In this document: positions 34,156-43,985 of the stretch, in pieces
Layout: each line of letters starts with the position of its first letter
Numbering within the stretch: the first letter of the stretch is position 1
Assembly (NCBI GenBank): GCA_009379815.1
Contig: WHSY01000023.1
Span: 6,865 to 56,870, forward strand
DNA: 50,006 bases
Source: Pseudonocardiaceae bacterium
GTDB taxonomy: Bacteria; Actinomycetota; Actinomycetes; Mycobacteriales; Pseudonocardiaceae
Direction: 5' to 3'
Made by a program: the position numbers and the translations under genes
The notes under the pieces: model-generated
What the model was told of the DNA's origin: nothing
Database searches by the model: none
The model's input: only the letters and a program-made list of their open reading frames with translations

Positions 34156-35331
34156 ATGACCGCCCGAGCCGCTGTCGTGTGGGACGAGACCTTCCTGGGC
34201 TACGACCTCGGTGAGCAGCACCCGCTGGATCCCGTCCGGCTGGATCTCACGATGCGGCTGGCTGGCGCGCTGGGTGTGCTCGACGGTGTGGAGCCGCTGC
34301 CGCCGGTGGTGCGGACCGACGAACAGCTGCTCGCGGTGCACTCCGCCGACTACCTCGAGGCGGTGAAGGCGGCCCCGACATCGGCGGCGCCCGTCGGGCA
34401 TGGCCTGGGAACCGCGGACAACCCGGTGTTCGAACGGATGCACGAGGCCTCCGCGCTCGTCGCGGGCGGCTCGGCGCTGGCAGCCGAGCAGCTGGTCTCG
34501 GGGCGGACCAAGCGTGCGTGCAACATCGCGGGGGGACTGCACCACGCGATGCGCGGCTACGCGTCGGGCTTCTGCGTCTACAACGACTGCGTGGTGGCGA
34601 TCCGGCACCTGCTCGACTCGGGCGTGTCGCGCATCGGCTACGTCGACATCGACGTCCACCACGGCGACGGCGTGCAGCGGGCGTTCGCCGACGACCCGAG
34701 AGTGCTGACGATCTCGCTGCATCAGCATCCGATGACGCTGTGGCCGGGCACCGGTCACTCCGGCGACATCGGGGCAGCGGGCGCCGAGGGATACGCGGTC
34801 AACGTCCCGCTGCCGCCCGGGACCGACGACGCCGGATGGCTGCGGGCCTTCCACGCCGTCGTCGGCGGCCTGCTCCGGTCGTTCGCCCCGGAGGTCCTCG
34901 TCACCCAGCACGGCGCCGACACCCATGCCGAGGACCCGCTGGCCGATCTCGCGCTGTCGGTCGACGGGCAGCGCGCGGCGCACCGGGCGCTGCGTGACCT
35001 GGCCGAGCAGACCGCAGGTGGCCGCTGGCTCGCGCTGGGGGGCGGCGGGTACTCGCTGTACCGGGTCGTGCCGCGGTCCTGGACGCACCTGCTGGCCACC
35101 GTGCTGGACCGTGACCTCGACCCGCAGACCCCGGTCCCGGCCGACTGGGTGGCCCACACCGCGGCGGTGGCGCCCGGTGCCCGGCTGCCGAGCTCGATGA
35201 CCGACGGCTCGGCACCGGAGTGGGTGCCGTGGGACGGCGCCGGCGACACCGGTGTGGATCGCGCGATCCGGGAGACCCGGCGTGCGGTGTACCCGCTGCA
35301 CGGCCTCGATCCGGACGATCCCCGGGACTGA
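34156..35331 (+). CDS. acuC: AcuC-type histone deacetylase family protein
   Basis: A 391-residue zinc-dependent deacetylase. The fold's hallmarks are present: [27 protein letters not shown] (catalytic His pair), [13 protein letters not shown] (zinc Asp and His), [22 protein letters not shown] (zinc Asp) and GGGGYS with the catalytic Tyr. In other bacteria AcuC deacetylates acyl-CoA synthetases to reactivate them. Only 9 bases separate it from the acetyltransferase gene downstream, so the two form a writer-eraser pair. The start is the ATG at 34156 after the -10 box. The symbol is by family. Confidence 0.9.
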   Translation: MTARAAVVWDETFLGYDLGEQHPLDPVRLDLTMRLAGALGVLDGVEPLPPVVRTDEQLLAVHSADYLEAVKAAPTSAAPVGHGLGTADNPVFERMHEASALVAGGSALAAEQLVSGRTKRACNIAGGLHHAMRGYASGFCVYNDCVVAIRHLLDSGVSRIGYVDIDVHHGDGVQRAFADDPRVLTISLHQHPMTLWPGTGHSGDIGAAGAEGYAVNVPLPPGTDDAGWLRAFHAVVGGLLRSFAPEVLVTQHGADTHAEDPLADLALSVDGQRAAHRALRDLAEQTAGGRWLALGGGGYSLYRVVPRSWTHLLATVLDRDLDPQTPVPADWVAHTAAVAPGARLPSSMTDGSAPEWVPWDGAGDTGVDRAIRETRRAVYPLHGLDPDDPRD

Positions 35332-35340
35332 CCAGGGCCG

Positions 35341-38016
35341 ATGAGCAGCGCCGAGGATGTTGGAGAGCCGCCGCCCGGCTCGGGCTACCCGCCGCACTGG
35401 GAAGCCGACGTGGTGGCCTCCGACGGCGGCACCGCGCACCTGCGCCCGATCACCCCTGCCGACGCGGACGCGCTGCAGGCGTTCCACTCCCGGCTGTCCG
35501 AGCGCACCCGTTACCTGCGCTTCTTCGGCCCCTACCCGACGATGCCCGCCCGCGACGTGGAGCGCTTCACCACCGTCGACCACCGCGATCGGGTGGCGCT
35601 GGTGGCCGTGCTCGGCGACGACATCATCGCGGTGGGTCGCTTCGACCGGCTCGAACCGGGAGGTACGGCGGCCGAGGTGGCCTTCGTCGCCGAGGACGCA
35701 CACCAGGGACGTGGGCTGGGCTCGATTCTGCTCGAACACCTCGCCGCCGCGGGCCGGGAGCGGGGGCTCGAGCGGTTCGTGGCCGAGGTGCTCGCCGAGA
35801 ACCGCCAGATGGTCCGGGTGTTCCGGGAGGCGGGTTACCACGTCAGCCGCGCCTTCGACGAGGGCGTGCTGCACCTGGAGTTCGCGATCGACCCCACCGA
35901 GGAGTCGGTGGCCGTGGCGCGTGCCCGTGAACAGGCCGCCGAGGCGCGCAGCGTGCACAACGTGCTGCACCCCGGCTCCGTCGCGGTGATCGGGGCCTCC
36001 GCCGATCGGGAGAAGGTCGGCCACGCGGTGCTGCGCAACCTGCTGCGCGGTGACTTCGCCGGGCCGGTGTACCCAGTCAACGCCGAGCGCCGGTCGGTGC
36101 GGGGCGTCCGCGCCTACCCCTCGGTGCTCGACATCCCGGACGAGATCGACCTCGCGGTGATCGCGGTACCGGCGGCCGACGTCGACGAGGTGTTCGACCA
36201 GTGCCTGGCCAAGGGGGTGCGGGCGCTCGTCGTCGTCACCTCCGGGTTCGCCGAAGCCGACGAGCAGGGGGCGACCGCGGAGCGCGCGCTGGTCACCCAG
36301 GCCCGCACCCACGGCATGCGGGTGGTGGGGCCCAATGCGCTCGGCGTCGCCAACACCGACCCGGCGGTGCGGCTCAACGCCACGCTGGCCCCGCAGCTGC
36401 CCGGGCCCGGCCGTGCGGGGTTCTTCGCGCAGTCGGGCGCACTGGGCATCGCGATCCTGGCCGAGGCCGCCGAGCGCGGGCTGGGGCTGTCCACCTTCGT
36501 CTCCGCGGGCAACCGGGCCGACCTGTCGGGCAACGACCTGCTGCAGTACTGGCAGAGTGATCCCGCCACCGACCTGGTGCTGCTCTACCTCGAGTCCTTC
36601 GGCAACCCGCGCAAGTTCGCCCGGCTCGCGCGGCGGCTCGCTCGCCGCAAGCCGGTCGTGGCGGTGAAGTCAGGCCGCCACGGCACCGCGCTGCCCCGCG
36701 GGCTGGCCGCCACGTCGGTGCCGATCGACGAGGCCAGCGTCGCCGCGCTGTTCGAGCAGTCCGGTGTGATCCGGGTCGACTCGGTGGCGCAGCTGTTCGA
36801 CACCGCGCTGCTGCTCGCCCACCAGCCGCTCCCGCCGGGGCACCGGGTGGCGGTCGTGGGGAACTCCACCGCGCTGGGGGTGCTCGCCGCCGACACCGCG
36901 CGCTCGCAGGGTCTGCTGCTCGCGTGCGACCCGTTCGACGTCGGGGTCGCAGCGACCCCCGACCAGTTCGCCACCGCCGTGCGGGGAGCGCTGGATCGTG
37001 GCGACGTCGACGCGTTGGTCGTGGTGTACGTGCCACCGGTGGCCCTGCCGGGCACCGCCTACGCCCGCGCGCTGCGCGAAGCGGTCGCCGACTCCGGGAT
37101 CCCGGTGGTGTCCACCTTTCTCGCGGCCGAGGGCGTGCCTGCCGAACTGGCCGTGCCCGGCCGGGCGGGTTTTCCCGGCCCCGGATCCGTGCCGTCGTAC
37201 CCGAGCCCCGAGCGGGCGGTGCTCGCGCTGGCCCGCGTGGTGCGCTACGCGCAGTGGCGCAGCCGCCCGGTCGGCGAGTTCGTGCGCCCGGAGGGCCTGC
37301 GGGTCGAGGAGGCAACCGCGCTGATCGAGTCCTGGGTCGGCGATGAGCCCGCAGCGCTGTCCGACGAGCAGGCGACGCAGCTGCTGGGCTGCTACGGCAT
37401 CGAGCTGGTGCCGTTCCGCCGCGTGGCCGGAGTGGAACAGGCCGTCGCGGCGGCCGAGGAGCTGGGCTACCCGGTGGCGCTCAAGGCGACCGGTGAGCGC
37501 TGGCGGCACCGCAGTGACCTCGTCGGCGTGCGACTGGACCTGGCCGACGCCGGTGCCGTGCGGCTCGCGCACGCCGACCTCGCCGTGATGGCCGGCGAGG
37601 TCGTCTCCGTGCAGCGGATGGCTCCCAAGGGGATCTCCTGTGAGATCGGACTGCAGGAGGACCCGTCGTTCGGCTCGCTGGTCTCCTTCGGGCTGGCGGG
37701 GATGGTCTCCGACCTGCTCGGCGACCGCGCCTACCGCGCCGTCCCGCTGTCCGACACCGACGCCGCCGACCTCGTGCAGGCACCGCGGGCAGCGCCGCTG
37801 TTGTCCGGCTACCGCGGCACCGACCCGGCGGATCTCACCGCGCTCGGGGACCTGGTACTGCGGGTAGCGGCGCTGGCCGAGGACCTGCCGGAGGTGAGGT
37901 CACTGACCCTCGAACCCGTCCTCGCCGCACCCACCGGCGCAGCCGTGGCCGGCGCGCGCGTACGCGTCGGACAGCCGCCGGTGCGTGGCGACGTCGGCCC
38001 CCGCCGACTTCGCTGA
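35341..38016 (+). CDS. Protein acetyltransferase: N-terminal GNAT fused to acyl-CoA synthetase-like domains (Pat type)
   Basis: An 891-residue fusion. Residues about 22-185 are a GNAT domain (HLRPITPADADALQ; acetyl-CoA loop HQGRGLGSILLE). From about 205 follow a CoA-binding domain (VAVIGASADREKVG), a CoA-ligase-like domain and an ATP-grasp part (from about 665). Enzymes with this order (Streptomyces PatA type) acetylate lysines of acyl-CoA synthetases. The ligase part appears catalytically dead: where ADP-forming synthetases have the phosphorylated SHT histidine, this protein reads ATS (residues 457-459). It thus may sense CoA or nucleotides and not make acyl-CoA. It is co-transcribed with the AcuC gene. 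Confidence 0.88.
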   Translation: MSSAEDVGEPPPGSGYPPHWEADVVASDGGTAHLRPITPADADALQAFHSRLSERTRYLRFFGPYPTMPARDVERFTTVDHRDRVALVAVLGDDIIAVGRFDRLEPGGTAAEVAFVAEDAHQGRGLGSILLEHLAAAGRERGLERFVAEVLAENRQMVRVFREAGYHVSRAFDEGVLHLEFAIDPTEESVAVARAREQAAEARSVHNVLHPGSVAVIGASADREKVGHAVLRNLLRGDFAGPVYPVNAERRSVRGVRAYPSVLDIPDEIDLAVIAVPAADVDEVFDQCLAKGVRALVVVTSGFAEADEQGATAERALVTQARTHGMRVVGPNALGVANTDPAVRLNATLAPQLPGPGRAGFFAQSGALGIAILAEAAERGLGLSTFVSAGNRADLSGNDLLQYWQSDPATDLVLLYLESFGNPRKFARLARRLARRKPVVAVKSGRHGTALPRGLAATSVPIDEASVAALFEQSGVIRVDSVAQLFDTALLLAHQPLPPGHRVAVVGNSTALGVLAADTARSQGLLLACDPFDVGVAATPDQFATAVRGALDRGDVDALVVVYVPPVALPGTAYARALREAVADSGIPVVSTFLAAEGVPAELAVPGRAGFPGPGSVPSYPSPERAVLALARVVRYAQWRSRPVGEFVRPEGLRVEEATALIESWVGDEPAALSDEQATQLLGCYGIELVPFRRVAGVEQAVAAAEELGYPVALKATGERWRHRSDLVGVRLDLADAGAVRLAHADLAVMAGEVVSVQRMAPKGISCEIGLQEDPSFGSLVSFGLAGMVSDLLGDRAYRAVPLSDTDAADLVQAPRAAPLLSGYRGTDPADLTALGDLVLRVAALAEDLPEVRSLTLEPVLAAPTGAAVAGARVRVGQPPVRGDVGPRRLR

Positions 38017-38027
38017 TCCGCCCACCG

Positions 38028-38049
38028 GTGGTGCCGCGAAGAGCACCAC
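38028..38049 (+). terminator. Hairpin after the acetyltransferase gene
   Basis: GTGGTGC (38028-38034) pairs with GCACCAC (38043-38049) across an 8-base loop, 11 bases after the stop codon. It is short but well placed. Confidence 0.4.
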
Positions 38050-38133
38050 GGCGAAGGGGCCCGTCGCGGCCTCGTGCAGCGCCCGCATGTGAGGATACGA
38101 CCGGTGCCGTCGACGCGGAGGTAGGTACACGCC

Positions 38134-39039
38134 GTGCAGCTGCTGCGGACCCCGGAGGGTCGCTTCGCCGGCCTCGCGGACTTCCCCTACGAGCCGCAGT
38201 ACGCGGAGGTCGCCGACCCCGACGGCGGCACGCTGCGGATGTCGTGGGTGCAGGCGGGACCACGCGACGGCGAGCCGGTCGTGCTGCTGCACGGGGAGCC
38301 GACCTGGCCGTACCTGTACCGCTCGATGATCCCGCTGCTGGCCGAGGCCGGGCTGCGGGTGGTCGCCCCCGACCTGGTCGGGTTCGGGCGGTCCGACAAG
38401 CCCGCGGCGATAGCGGATCACAGCTACGCGCGGCACGTGGCGTGGCTGGGCGAGCTGCTGCTCGACCGGCTGTCGCTGCGCGGCGCGACGCTGCTCGGCC
38501 AGGACTGGGGCGGGCTGCTCGGGCTGCGGATCGTCGCCGAGCACCCCGACCGATTCGACCGGGTCGTCGCGGCCAACACCGGGATGCCCACCGGCGACCA
38601 CGACATGCCGCAGGTGTGGTGGCGGTTCCGGCGGATGGTGGACAGTGCGCCGCAGCTCGACATCGGGCGCACCGTCGCCTCGGGGTGTGTGCGGGGCCTG
38701 CCGGACTCCGCCCGCGCAGGCTACGACGCGCCGTTCCCGGACGAGTCGTTCATGGCGGGCCCGCGCGCGATGCCGCGGCTGGTGCCGACGGCTCCGACCG
38801 ATCCCGCGACCGAGGCCAACCGGGCCGCCTGGGAGCGACTGGGCCGGTGGGACAAGCCGTTCCTGGTTGCCTTCAGCGACTCCGACCCGATCACCGGTCC
38901 GATGGCGCCGATCTTCGGCGAGCTCGTGCCGGGAACGCGGGACCGGGAACACCCGGTGATCGCCGGCGCTGGGCATTTCCTGCAAGAGGACGCGGGAGAG
39001 GAGCTGACCGGCCACGTCCTTGCCTTCATCCGGTCCTGA
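38134..39039 (+). CDS. Haloalkane dehalogenase (HLD-I type)
   Basis: A 301-residue alpha/beta hydrolase that would hydrolyse carbon-halogen bonds. It carries HGEPTW (oxyanion/halide region), the nucleophile Asp124 followed by the halide-binding Trp125 (GQDWGG), a cap domain with QVWWRFRR, an acidic residue in FSDSDPITG (near 249-251) and the base His281 (GAGHFLQED). The nucleophile number equals that of the Xanthobacter enzyme DhlA, and the pattern fits subfamily I (DhmA-like). The natural substrate is unknown, and other alpha/beta hydrolase activities cannot be excluded. The start is GTG. Confidence 0.85.
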   Translation: MQLLRTPEGRFAGLADFPYEPQYAEVADPDGGTLRMSWVQAGPRDGEPVVLLHGEPTWPYLYRSMIPLLAEAGLRVVAPDLVGFGRSDKPAAIADHSYARHVAWLGELLLDRLSLRGATLLGQDWGGLLGLRIVAEHPDRFDRVVAANTGMPTGDHDMPQVWWRFRRMVDSAPQLDIGRTVASGCVRGLPDSARAGYDAPFPDESFMAGPRAMPRLVPTAPTDPATEANRAAWERLGRWDKPFLVAFSDSDPITGPMAPIFGELVPGTRDREHPVIAGAGHFLQEDAGEELTGHVLAFIRS

Positions 39040-39084
39040 CCCGGTCGGACAACCCGGCGAGCCGCTCGCTCCGTCTCCGGTGAC

Positions 39085-39579
39085 ATGAAACGAGTGGGAG
39101 CGATCCTCGCCGGCACGGCGCTGCTGGCGGCGCTCGGCGCGTGCGCCGACCGGCCGGCGGGGGTGGGCTTCGGCGGCGCCCCGGAACCGGCCCCTCCCGG
39201 GTCCGCCGCACCCGCACCGGAGCCGCCCCCCGGCGGACCGACCCCGCCGCCCGGCGGGATCGCACTGCCTGCGGCGCAGGTCGACGCCACGGCGCTGCCC
39301 GACGGCCATCCCAGGCTGGTGTGGACGGAGCAGGGCGGCACCGTGGTCGGGCTCTACGGCCAGGAGGGTGGCTGCAGCCGAGTGCGCGCCGAACTCACCG
39401 AGCAGGCGACGCGGAATGTGCGGGTGGAGCTCGTCGAGAGCATCCCCACGACCGGACCTTGCACGATGGACCTTCGGTTCCCGCCGCTGTTCGTGCGGCT
39501 GGACGAGCCGGTGGGCGACCGGACCGTCGTCCTCGAGCGGCGGACCGTCGGTCCCCCTGCGACCGGGGGCGACCGGTGA
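39085..39579 (+). CDS. Putative lipoprotein of unknown function
   Basis: A 164-residue exported lipoprotein: signal peptide MKRVGAILAGTALLAALGAC with the lipobox LGAC (Cys20), a Pro/Gly/Ala-rich linker to about residue 60, and a C-terminal domain of about 95 residues containing two cysteines (GGCSRV, GPCTMD) that may form a disulfide. I recognise no family. It lies 45 bases after the dehalogenase gene. Confidence 0.75.
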   Translation: MKRVGAILAGTALLAALGACADRPAGVGFGGAPEPAPPGSAAPAPEPPPGGPTPPPGGIALPAAQVDATALPDGHPRLVWTEQGGTVVGLYGQEGGCSRVRAELTEQATRNVRVELVESIPTTGPCTMDLRFPPLFVRLDEPVGDRTVVLERRTVGPPATGGDR

Positions 39580-39587
39580 GCCGGTGG

Positions 39588-39620
39588 GGCCGGGCCGAAA
39601 CGCCACAGCTGCGCCCGGCC
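39588..39620. terminator. Hairpin between convergent lipoprotein and fumarase genes
   Basis: GGCCGGGC (39588-39595) pairs with GCCCGGCC (39613-39620) over a 17-base loop. It lies in the 60-base gap between convergent genes and may act in both directions. Confidence 0.4.
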
Positions 39621-39639
39621 GCCGGACCGCGTGGTGTCC

Positions 39640-41295
39640 TCAGCGGCGGAAGCTGACCTGAAGGGTCGGCTCGGAGGTGGCTGCGAAGAAATCCTCGCCC
39701 TTGTCGTCGATGACGACGAACGCGGGGAAGTCCTCCACCTCGATCCGCCAGACCGCCTCCATGCCCAGTTCGGGGTACTCGAGCACCTCGACGTGGCGGA
39801 TGCAGTCCTGGGCCAGCCGCGCGGCCTGGCCGCCGATCGAGCCGAGGTAGAACCCGCCGTGCTCGGTGCACGAGTCGCTGACCTGCTGCGAACGGTTTCC
39901 CTTGGCCAGCATCACCAGCGAGCCGCCGGCAGCCTGGAACCGCCGTACGTAGGAGTCCATCCGGCCCGCCGTGGTCGGGCCGAACGAGCCGGAGGGGTAG
40001 CCGTCCGGCGTCTTGGCCGGCCCGGCGTAGTACACGGGGTGGTCGCGCAGGTAACCGGGCATCGGCTCGCCGGCGTCGAGCCGCTCGGCGATCTTTGCGT
40101 GGGCGATGTCGCGGGCCACCACCAGCGGTCCGGTCAGCGACACCCGGGTCTTGACGGGCAGCGTCGCGAGCTCGGCACGGATCTCGTCCATCGACCGGTT
40201 CAGGTCGATGCGTACCACCTCGTCGGACAGGTCGTCCTCGCCGACCTCGGGCAGGTAGCGGGCCGGATCCGGCTCGAGCTGCTCCAGGAACACGCCTTCC
40301 GGCGTGATCTTGGCCTTGGCCTGCCGATCGGCGGAGCAGGACACCGCGATGCCCACCGGGCAGGAGGCACCGTGCCGGGGTAGCCGGATCACCCGCACGT
40401 CGTGGCAGAAGTACTTGCCGCCGAACTGTGCACCGATCCCGAACTCCCGGGTCATCGCGAGCACCTGCTGCTCGAGCGCGACGTCGCGGAAGCCGTGCCC
40501 GGTAGCCGACCCCTCGGTGGGCAGCGTGTCGAGGTCACGGGCGGAGGCGAGCTTGGCCGTCTTGAGGGTGTGCTCGGCCGACAGCCCCCCGACCACGATC
40601 GCCAGGTGATACGGCGGGCAGGCCGCGGTACCGAGCCCGCGCAGTGTCGAGTCGAGGAACGACGCCAGCCGGGTGGGGTCGAGGATGGCCTTGGTCTCCT
40701 GGTAGAGGAACGTCTTGTTGGCCGATCCGCCACCCTTGGCGAGCACCAGGAAGTCGTAGTGCGGATCGCTGCCGGCGGCGGCGTGCAGCTCGACCTGCGC
40801 CGGCAGGTTGGTTCCCGTGTTGCGCTCGTCCCAGAACGTCAGCGGCGCCAGCTGGGAGTAGCGCAGGTTCAGCTCCTGGTAGGCCTCGAAGACGCCGCGC
40901 GACAGCGCCGCCGCATCGGTGCCGCCGGTGAGCACGGTCTCGGTCTTGTGGCCGATGACGATCGCGGTGCCGGTGTCCTGGCACATCGGCAGCACCCCGC
41001 CCGCCGAGATGCAGGCGTTGCGCAGCAGGTCGGTGGCGACGAACCGGTCGTTCGCCGAGGCCTCGGGATCGTCGACGATCGCACGCAACTGGGCGAGGTG
41101 CGAGGGTCGCAGCAGGTGCGAGATGTCGCGGACGGCCTCGCGCGTCAGCAAGGTCAGCACGTCCGGGTCGACCTCGAGGAAGGTGCGGTCCGCCGCGGAC
41201 ACCGTGCGGACCCCGTCCGGGGCGACGAGCCGGTACTCGGTGCGGTCGGGGCCCAGCGGCAGCACGTCGACGTGACGGAACTCGGGTGTGGTCAT
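39640..41295 (-). CDS. fumA: Class I fumarate hydratase
   Basis: A 551-residue iron-sulfur fumarase (single chain, alpha and beta parts fused) that hydrates fumarate to malate, the step after succinate dehydrogenase. The cluster cysteines are in [15 protein letters not shown] and SCPVGIAV (three Cys for a [4Fe-4S]); KGGGSANKT is the conserved substrate region, and GPTTAGRMD with KGNRSQQV occurs in the beta part. The ATG at 41295 gives [15 protein letters not shown] and has GAGGGAG upstream. Confidence 0.94.
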   Translation of the reverse strand: MTTPEFRHVDVLPLGPDRTEYRLVAPDGVRTVSAADRTFLEVDPDVLTLLTREAVRDISHLLRPSHLAQLRAIVDDPEASANDRFVATDLLRNACISAGGVLPMCQDTGTAIVIGHKTETVLTGGTDAAALSRGVFEAYQELNLRYSQLAPLTFWDERNTGTNLPAQVELHAAAGSDPHYDFLVLAKGGGSANKTFLYQETKAILDPTRLASFLDSTLRGLGTAACPPYHLAIVVGGLSAEHTLKTAKLASARDLDTLPTEGSATGHGFRDVALEQQVLAMTREFGIGAQFGGKYFCHDVRVIRLPRHGASCPVGIAVSCSADRQAKAKITPEGVFLEQLEPDPARYLPEVGEDDLSDEVVRIDLNRSMDEIRAELATLPVKTRVSLTGPLVVARDIAHAKIAERLDAGEPMPGYLRDHPVYYAGPAKTPDGYPSGSFGPTTAGRMDSYVRRFQAAGGSLVMLAKGNRSQQVSDSCTEHGGFYLGSIGGQAARLAQDCIRHVEVLEYPELGMEAVWRIEVEDFPAFVVIDDKGEDFFAATSEPTLQVSFRR

Positions 41296-41450
41296 GCTCG
41301 CGGGCTCCCTCGCACGCGACGGCCGGTGCGGCCCGACCGTACCGCGGCCGCAGCGTGGGCAGCGGGCGCCGTGATGTGACGTTCGTCGTGGATGCCGTGC
41401 GCGTCCGCCGGTGTTGACCAGACTGAAGGTTGAGGCGAGAGGAGACACCG

Positions 41451-42170
41451 GTGAGCGCAGCGCCGCAAGCGAAGCGGCTCGACCGCGGTATGGCCAACTT
41501 CCGTGACCTGGGCGGGTTACCGACCGGGGACGGGCGACGGACCTGCGATGGCGTGTTGTACCGGTCGGATGCGCCGCATCGCGGCGACCCACCGCCGACA
41601 ACGGCCGTGAGCTGGCCACCGGAGCTGGTGCTCGACTTGCGCGAGGCCGCCGAGCAGGCCGATCACCCGCTCGCCGGCGTCGCGGACGTCATGGGAATCC
41701 CGCTGCTCGCCGGCCCGCACGCGGTCGACTGGCGGCGGCTGCCGCGGCTCGAGGAGCTCTACCTCGGCTCGCTGCGGCGGGCGGGGGAGCGGATCGCCGA
41801 ACTGCTCGGGTTGCTGGCCAGGACCACCGGACCGGCGCTGGTGCACTGCGCGGCGGGCAAGGACCGCACCGGCGTGCTGGTGGCGGTGCTGCTGCGGGCT
41901 GCGGGTGTGACCCGGGACGCGGTGGTCGACGACTACCTGCGCACCGATCGCAACGTGGCGGCCGTGTTGACCCGGATGTCGTGGGACCTGACCGTCCTCG
42001 ACGAGGAGGACCGGCTGCGGGCACAGCACCTGGCCGGCACCTCGGCCGCGGCGCTCACGGCCGTGCTCGACGTGTTGGACGCCGCTCCGGGCGGGCCTGC
42101 GGGGTGGGCGAGCTCCCACGGTGCGTCCGACGAGGCGCTCGGCGGCTGGACGCGCATGCTGGTGGGATGA
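41451..42170 (+). CDS. Tyrosine phosphatase family protein (PtpB-like)
   Basis: A 239-residue phosphatase. The signature loop is [10 protein letters not shown] (CX5R with Cys nucleophile and the AGKDRTG form found in MptpB-like enzymes that act on phosphotyrosine and phosphoinositides). The N-terminal NFRDLGGLP is the family start motif. It is probably cytoplasmic; no signal peptide is seen. The GTG at 41451 has GAGGAG at 8 bases. The target is unknown. Confidence 0.9.
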   Translation: MSAAPQAKRLDRGMANFRDLGGLPTGDGRRTCDGVLYRSDAPHRGDPPPTTAVSWPPELVLDLREAAEQADHPLAGVADVMGIPLLAGPHAVDWRRLPRLEELYLGSLRRAGERIAELLGLLARTTGPALVHCAAGKDRTGVLVAVLLRAAGVTRDAVVDDYLRTDRNVAAVLTRMSWDLTVLDEEDRLRAQHLAGTSAAALTAVLDVLDAAPGGPAGWASSHGASDEALGGWTRMLVG

Positions 42171-42331
42171 AAATCGGAAGGCCGGGCCCGCCCCCGACGA
42201 GCCCGACCTCCCGGGGTGTGCGACCTGCTGCGGGTTGACCGCCCGATCGCGTGGTCTGCGTCACAGTAGACCGTGCCCTGGCGGCGCCCCCGGGTCAACC
42301 CGGCCAATCGGGGTATGTCGCGTGACGCTGT

Positions 42332-42368
42332 GTGAGCCTGTGACGTGGGGTGAGCCTGTGAGTGGGGT
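42332..42368. repeat. Short direct repeats downstream of sigB
   Basis: GTGAGCCTGTGA occurs at 42332-42343 and 42350-42361 and a partial third GTGAGGCT follows and runs into the sigB stop region. The remaining 160 bases of the gap between the phosphatase gene and sigB hold nothing recognisable. Confidence 0.6.
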
Positions 42369-42373
42369 GAGGC

Positions 42374-43348
42374 TCAGCTCGCGTAGGAACGGAGCCGCTC
42401 GGCCCGGTCCCCGTGGCGCAGCTTGGCCATGACCTCCCGCTCGATCTGGCGGACGCGCTCCCGCGACAGGCCGAACCGGCGCCCGATCTGATCCAGGGTG
42501 CGCGGCTGGCCGTCCTCGAGGCCGTAGCGCATCCGGATCACGTTCTGCTCCCGCTCCTCCAGGGTGTCCAGCACGCGGCGTAGGTCGTCCTGCAGGAACC
42601 CGGAGATCACGGCGTTCTCGGCGTCGGCCGCCTCGGCATCCTCGATGAAGTCACCCAGCGGGGCCTCCTCCTCGGCGCCCACCGGCATGTCGAGGCTGAC
42701 CGGGTCGCGGGAGTGGTGCAGCAGGTCTGCGACCTTCTCCGCCGGCAGGCCGGATCCCTCGGCGAGCTCCTCGTTGGTGGCCTCGCGGCCCAGCTGCTGG
42801 TGCAGGTCGCGCTTGAGCCTGGCGAGCTTGTTGACCTGCTCCACGAGATGGACCGGCAGCCGAATCGTGCGGCCCTGGTCGGCCATTCCCCGGGTGATGG
42901 CCTGTCGGATCCACCACGTGGCGTAGGTGGAGAACTTGAAACCCTTGGTGTAGTCGAACTTCTCCACCGCACGGATCAGTCCGAGGTTGCCCTCCTGGAT
43001 CAGGTCCAGCAGCGGCATGCCGCGCCCGGTGTAGCGCTTGGCCAGCGACACCACCAGCCGCAGGTTGGCCTCCAGCAGGTGGTTCTTGGCCGCGAGGCCG
43101 TCACGCACCAGCCGCCGAAGATCGGCGCGACGCGATGGCACCAGTCCGGGCTCGGAGTCGAGGACGTGCTTGGCGAAGACGCCGGCCTCGATGCGCTTGG
43201 CGAGCTCGACCTCCTGCTGCGCGTCGAGCAGCGCGGTGCGTCCGATACCGTTGAGGTAGACGCGGACCAGGTCCGCGGCCGGGCTCTGCGAGTCGAGGTC
43301 GGCCTCGACGGTGGCTTCCGGCTCGACGGCGATCTGCGCGGCGGTCAT
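42374..43348 (-). CDS. sigB: RNA polymerase sigma factor SigB (group 2)
   Basis: A 324-residue primary-like sigma factor without the long region 1.1. Region 1.2 ([29 protein letters not shown]), region 2 ([57 protein letters not shown]), region 3 and region 4.2 ([20 protein letters not shown]) are complete. In mycobacteria SigB is the stress and stationary-phase sigma encoded beside ideR; here about 9 kb separates the two, with fum and other genes in between. GGGAGGGAC precedes the ATG. It is 190 bases upstream of the dtd end in the same direction of reading. Confidence 0.94.
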   Translation of the reverse strand: MTAAQIAVEPEATVEADLDSQSPAADLVRVYLNGIGRTALLDAQQEVELAKRIEAGVFAKHVLDSEPGLVPSRRADLRRLVRDGLAAKNHLLEANLRLVVSLAKRYTGRGMPLLDLIQEGNLGLIRAVEKFDYTKGFKFSTYATWWIRQAITRGMADQGRTIRLPVHLVEQVNKLARLKRDLHQQLGREATNEELAEGSGLPAEKVADLLHHSRDPVSLDMPVGAEEEAPLGDFIEDAEAADAENAVISGFLQDDLRRVLDTLEEREQNVIRMRYGLEDGQPRTLDQIGRRFGLSRERVRQIEREVMAKLRHGDRAERLRSYAS

Positions 43349-43538
43349 CGGTCCCTCCCTGAGACGGCTGCTCGTGTGCCCCGGGTCGGCACGGGTGCGG
43401 CCGGCCGGGACACGCGCTGCGCTGCGCTGCGTGGTCGCTGGTGGGCGACACCCTGCACAACGCTGCAGACCGGCAATCCGTTCCCGATGCGGGCGCTCAT
43501 CACGCGGCGAGCGGGCAAGCGGCGAGGTCGCCGCTGGG

Positions 43539-43985
43539 TCAGTCCTGCGGCAGGTCGGGTTCGACCTCGACGAGCACTGTGAAGGGGCCGTCGTTGACGC
43601 TGCGCACCGCCATCGGCGCACCGAAACGCCCGGTCGCGACGGACGCCCCGCGAGCCCGCAGCCTGCTGATGACCTGCTCCACCATCGGCTCGGCGAGTTC
43701 CGGGCCCGCGGCAGCGGTGTAGGAGGGCCGCCGGCCCTTGCGGGTAGCACCGTAGAGGCTGAACTGGCTCACCACGAGCAGCCCGGCACCGGTCTGCGCG
43801 CAGGAGCGCTCGTCACGCAGTATCCGCAGCTCGTGCAGCTTGCGGGCCATCGTCTCGGCCTGCTCGGGGCCGTCGCAGTGGGTGACGCCGAGTAGCACCA
43901 GCAGGCCCGGTGCGGTGAGCTCGCCGATCACCTCCCCGTCGACGGTGACGCTGGCCTGAGTGACCCGGCTGGCCACCGCCCTCAC
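43539..43985 (-). CDS. dtd: D-aminoacyl-tRNA deacylase
   Basis: A 148-residue homodimeric editing enzyme that frees tRNAs charged with D-amino acids or glycine. Seen are the start [23 protein letters not shown], the SQFSLYG motif (from SQxxLYG) and the second active-site motif NDGPFT (from GP-T). The GTG at 43985 overlaps the stop of the upstream methyltransferase gene by 4 bases. Confidence 0.93.
   Translation of the reverse strand: MRAVASRVTQASVTVDGEVIGELTAPGLLVLLGVTHCDGPEQAETMARKLHELRILRDERSCAQTGAGLLVVSQFSLYGATRKGRRPSYTAAAGPELAEPMVEQVISRLRARGASVATGRFGAPMAVRSVNDGPFTVLVEVEPDLPQD

Noticed and set aside
33321-34157. Extended GalE of 596 residues
   Set aside because: The upstream part is the antisense-like out-of-frame reading of ideR; the [10 protein letters not shown] motif starts at 33320.
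36200-36700. Intein or mobile insertion in the 891-residue acetyltransferase
   Set aside because: Domain order is continuous and matches the known fusion family; no splice or HNH motifs.
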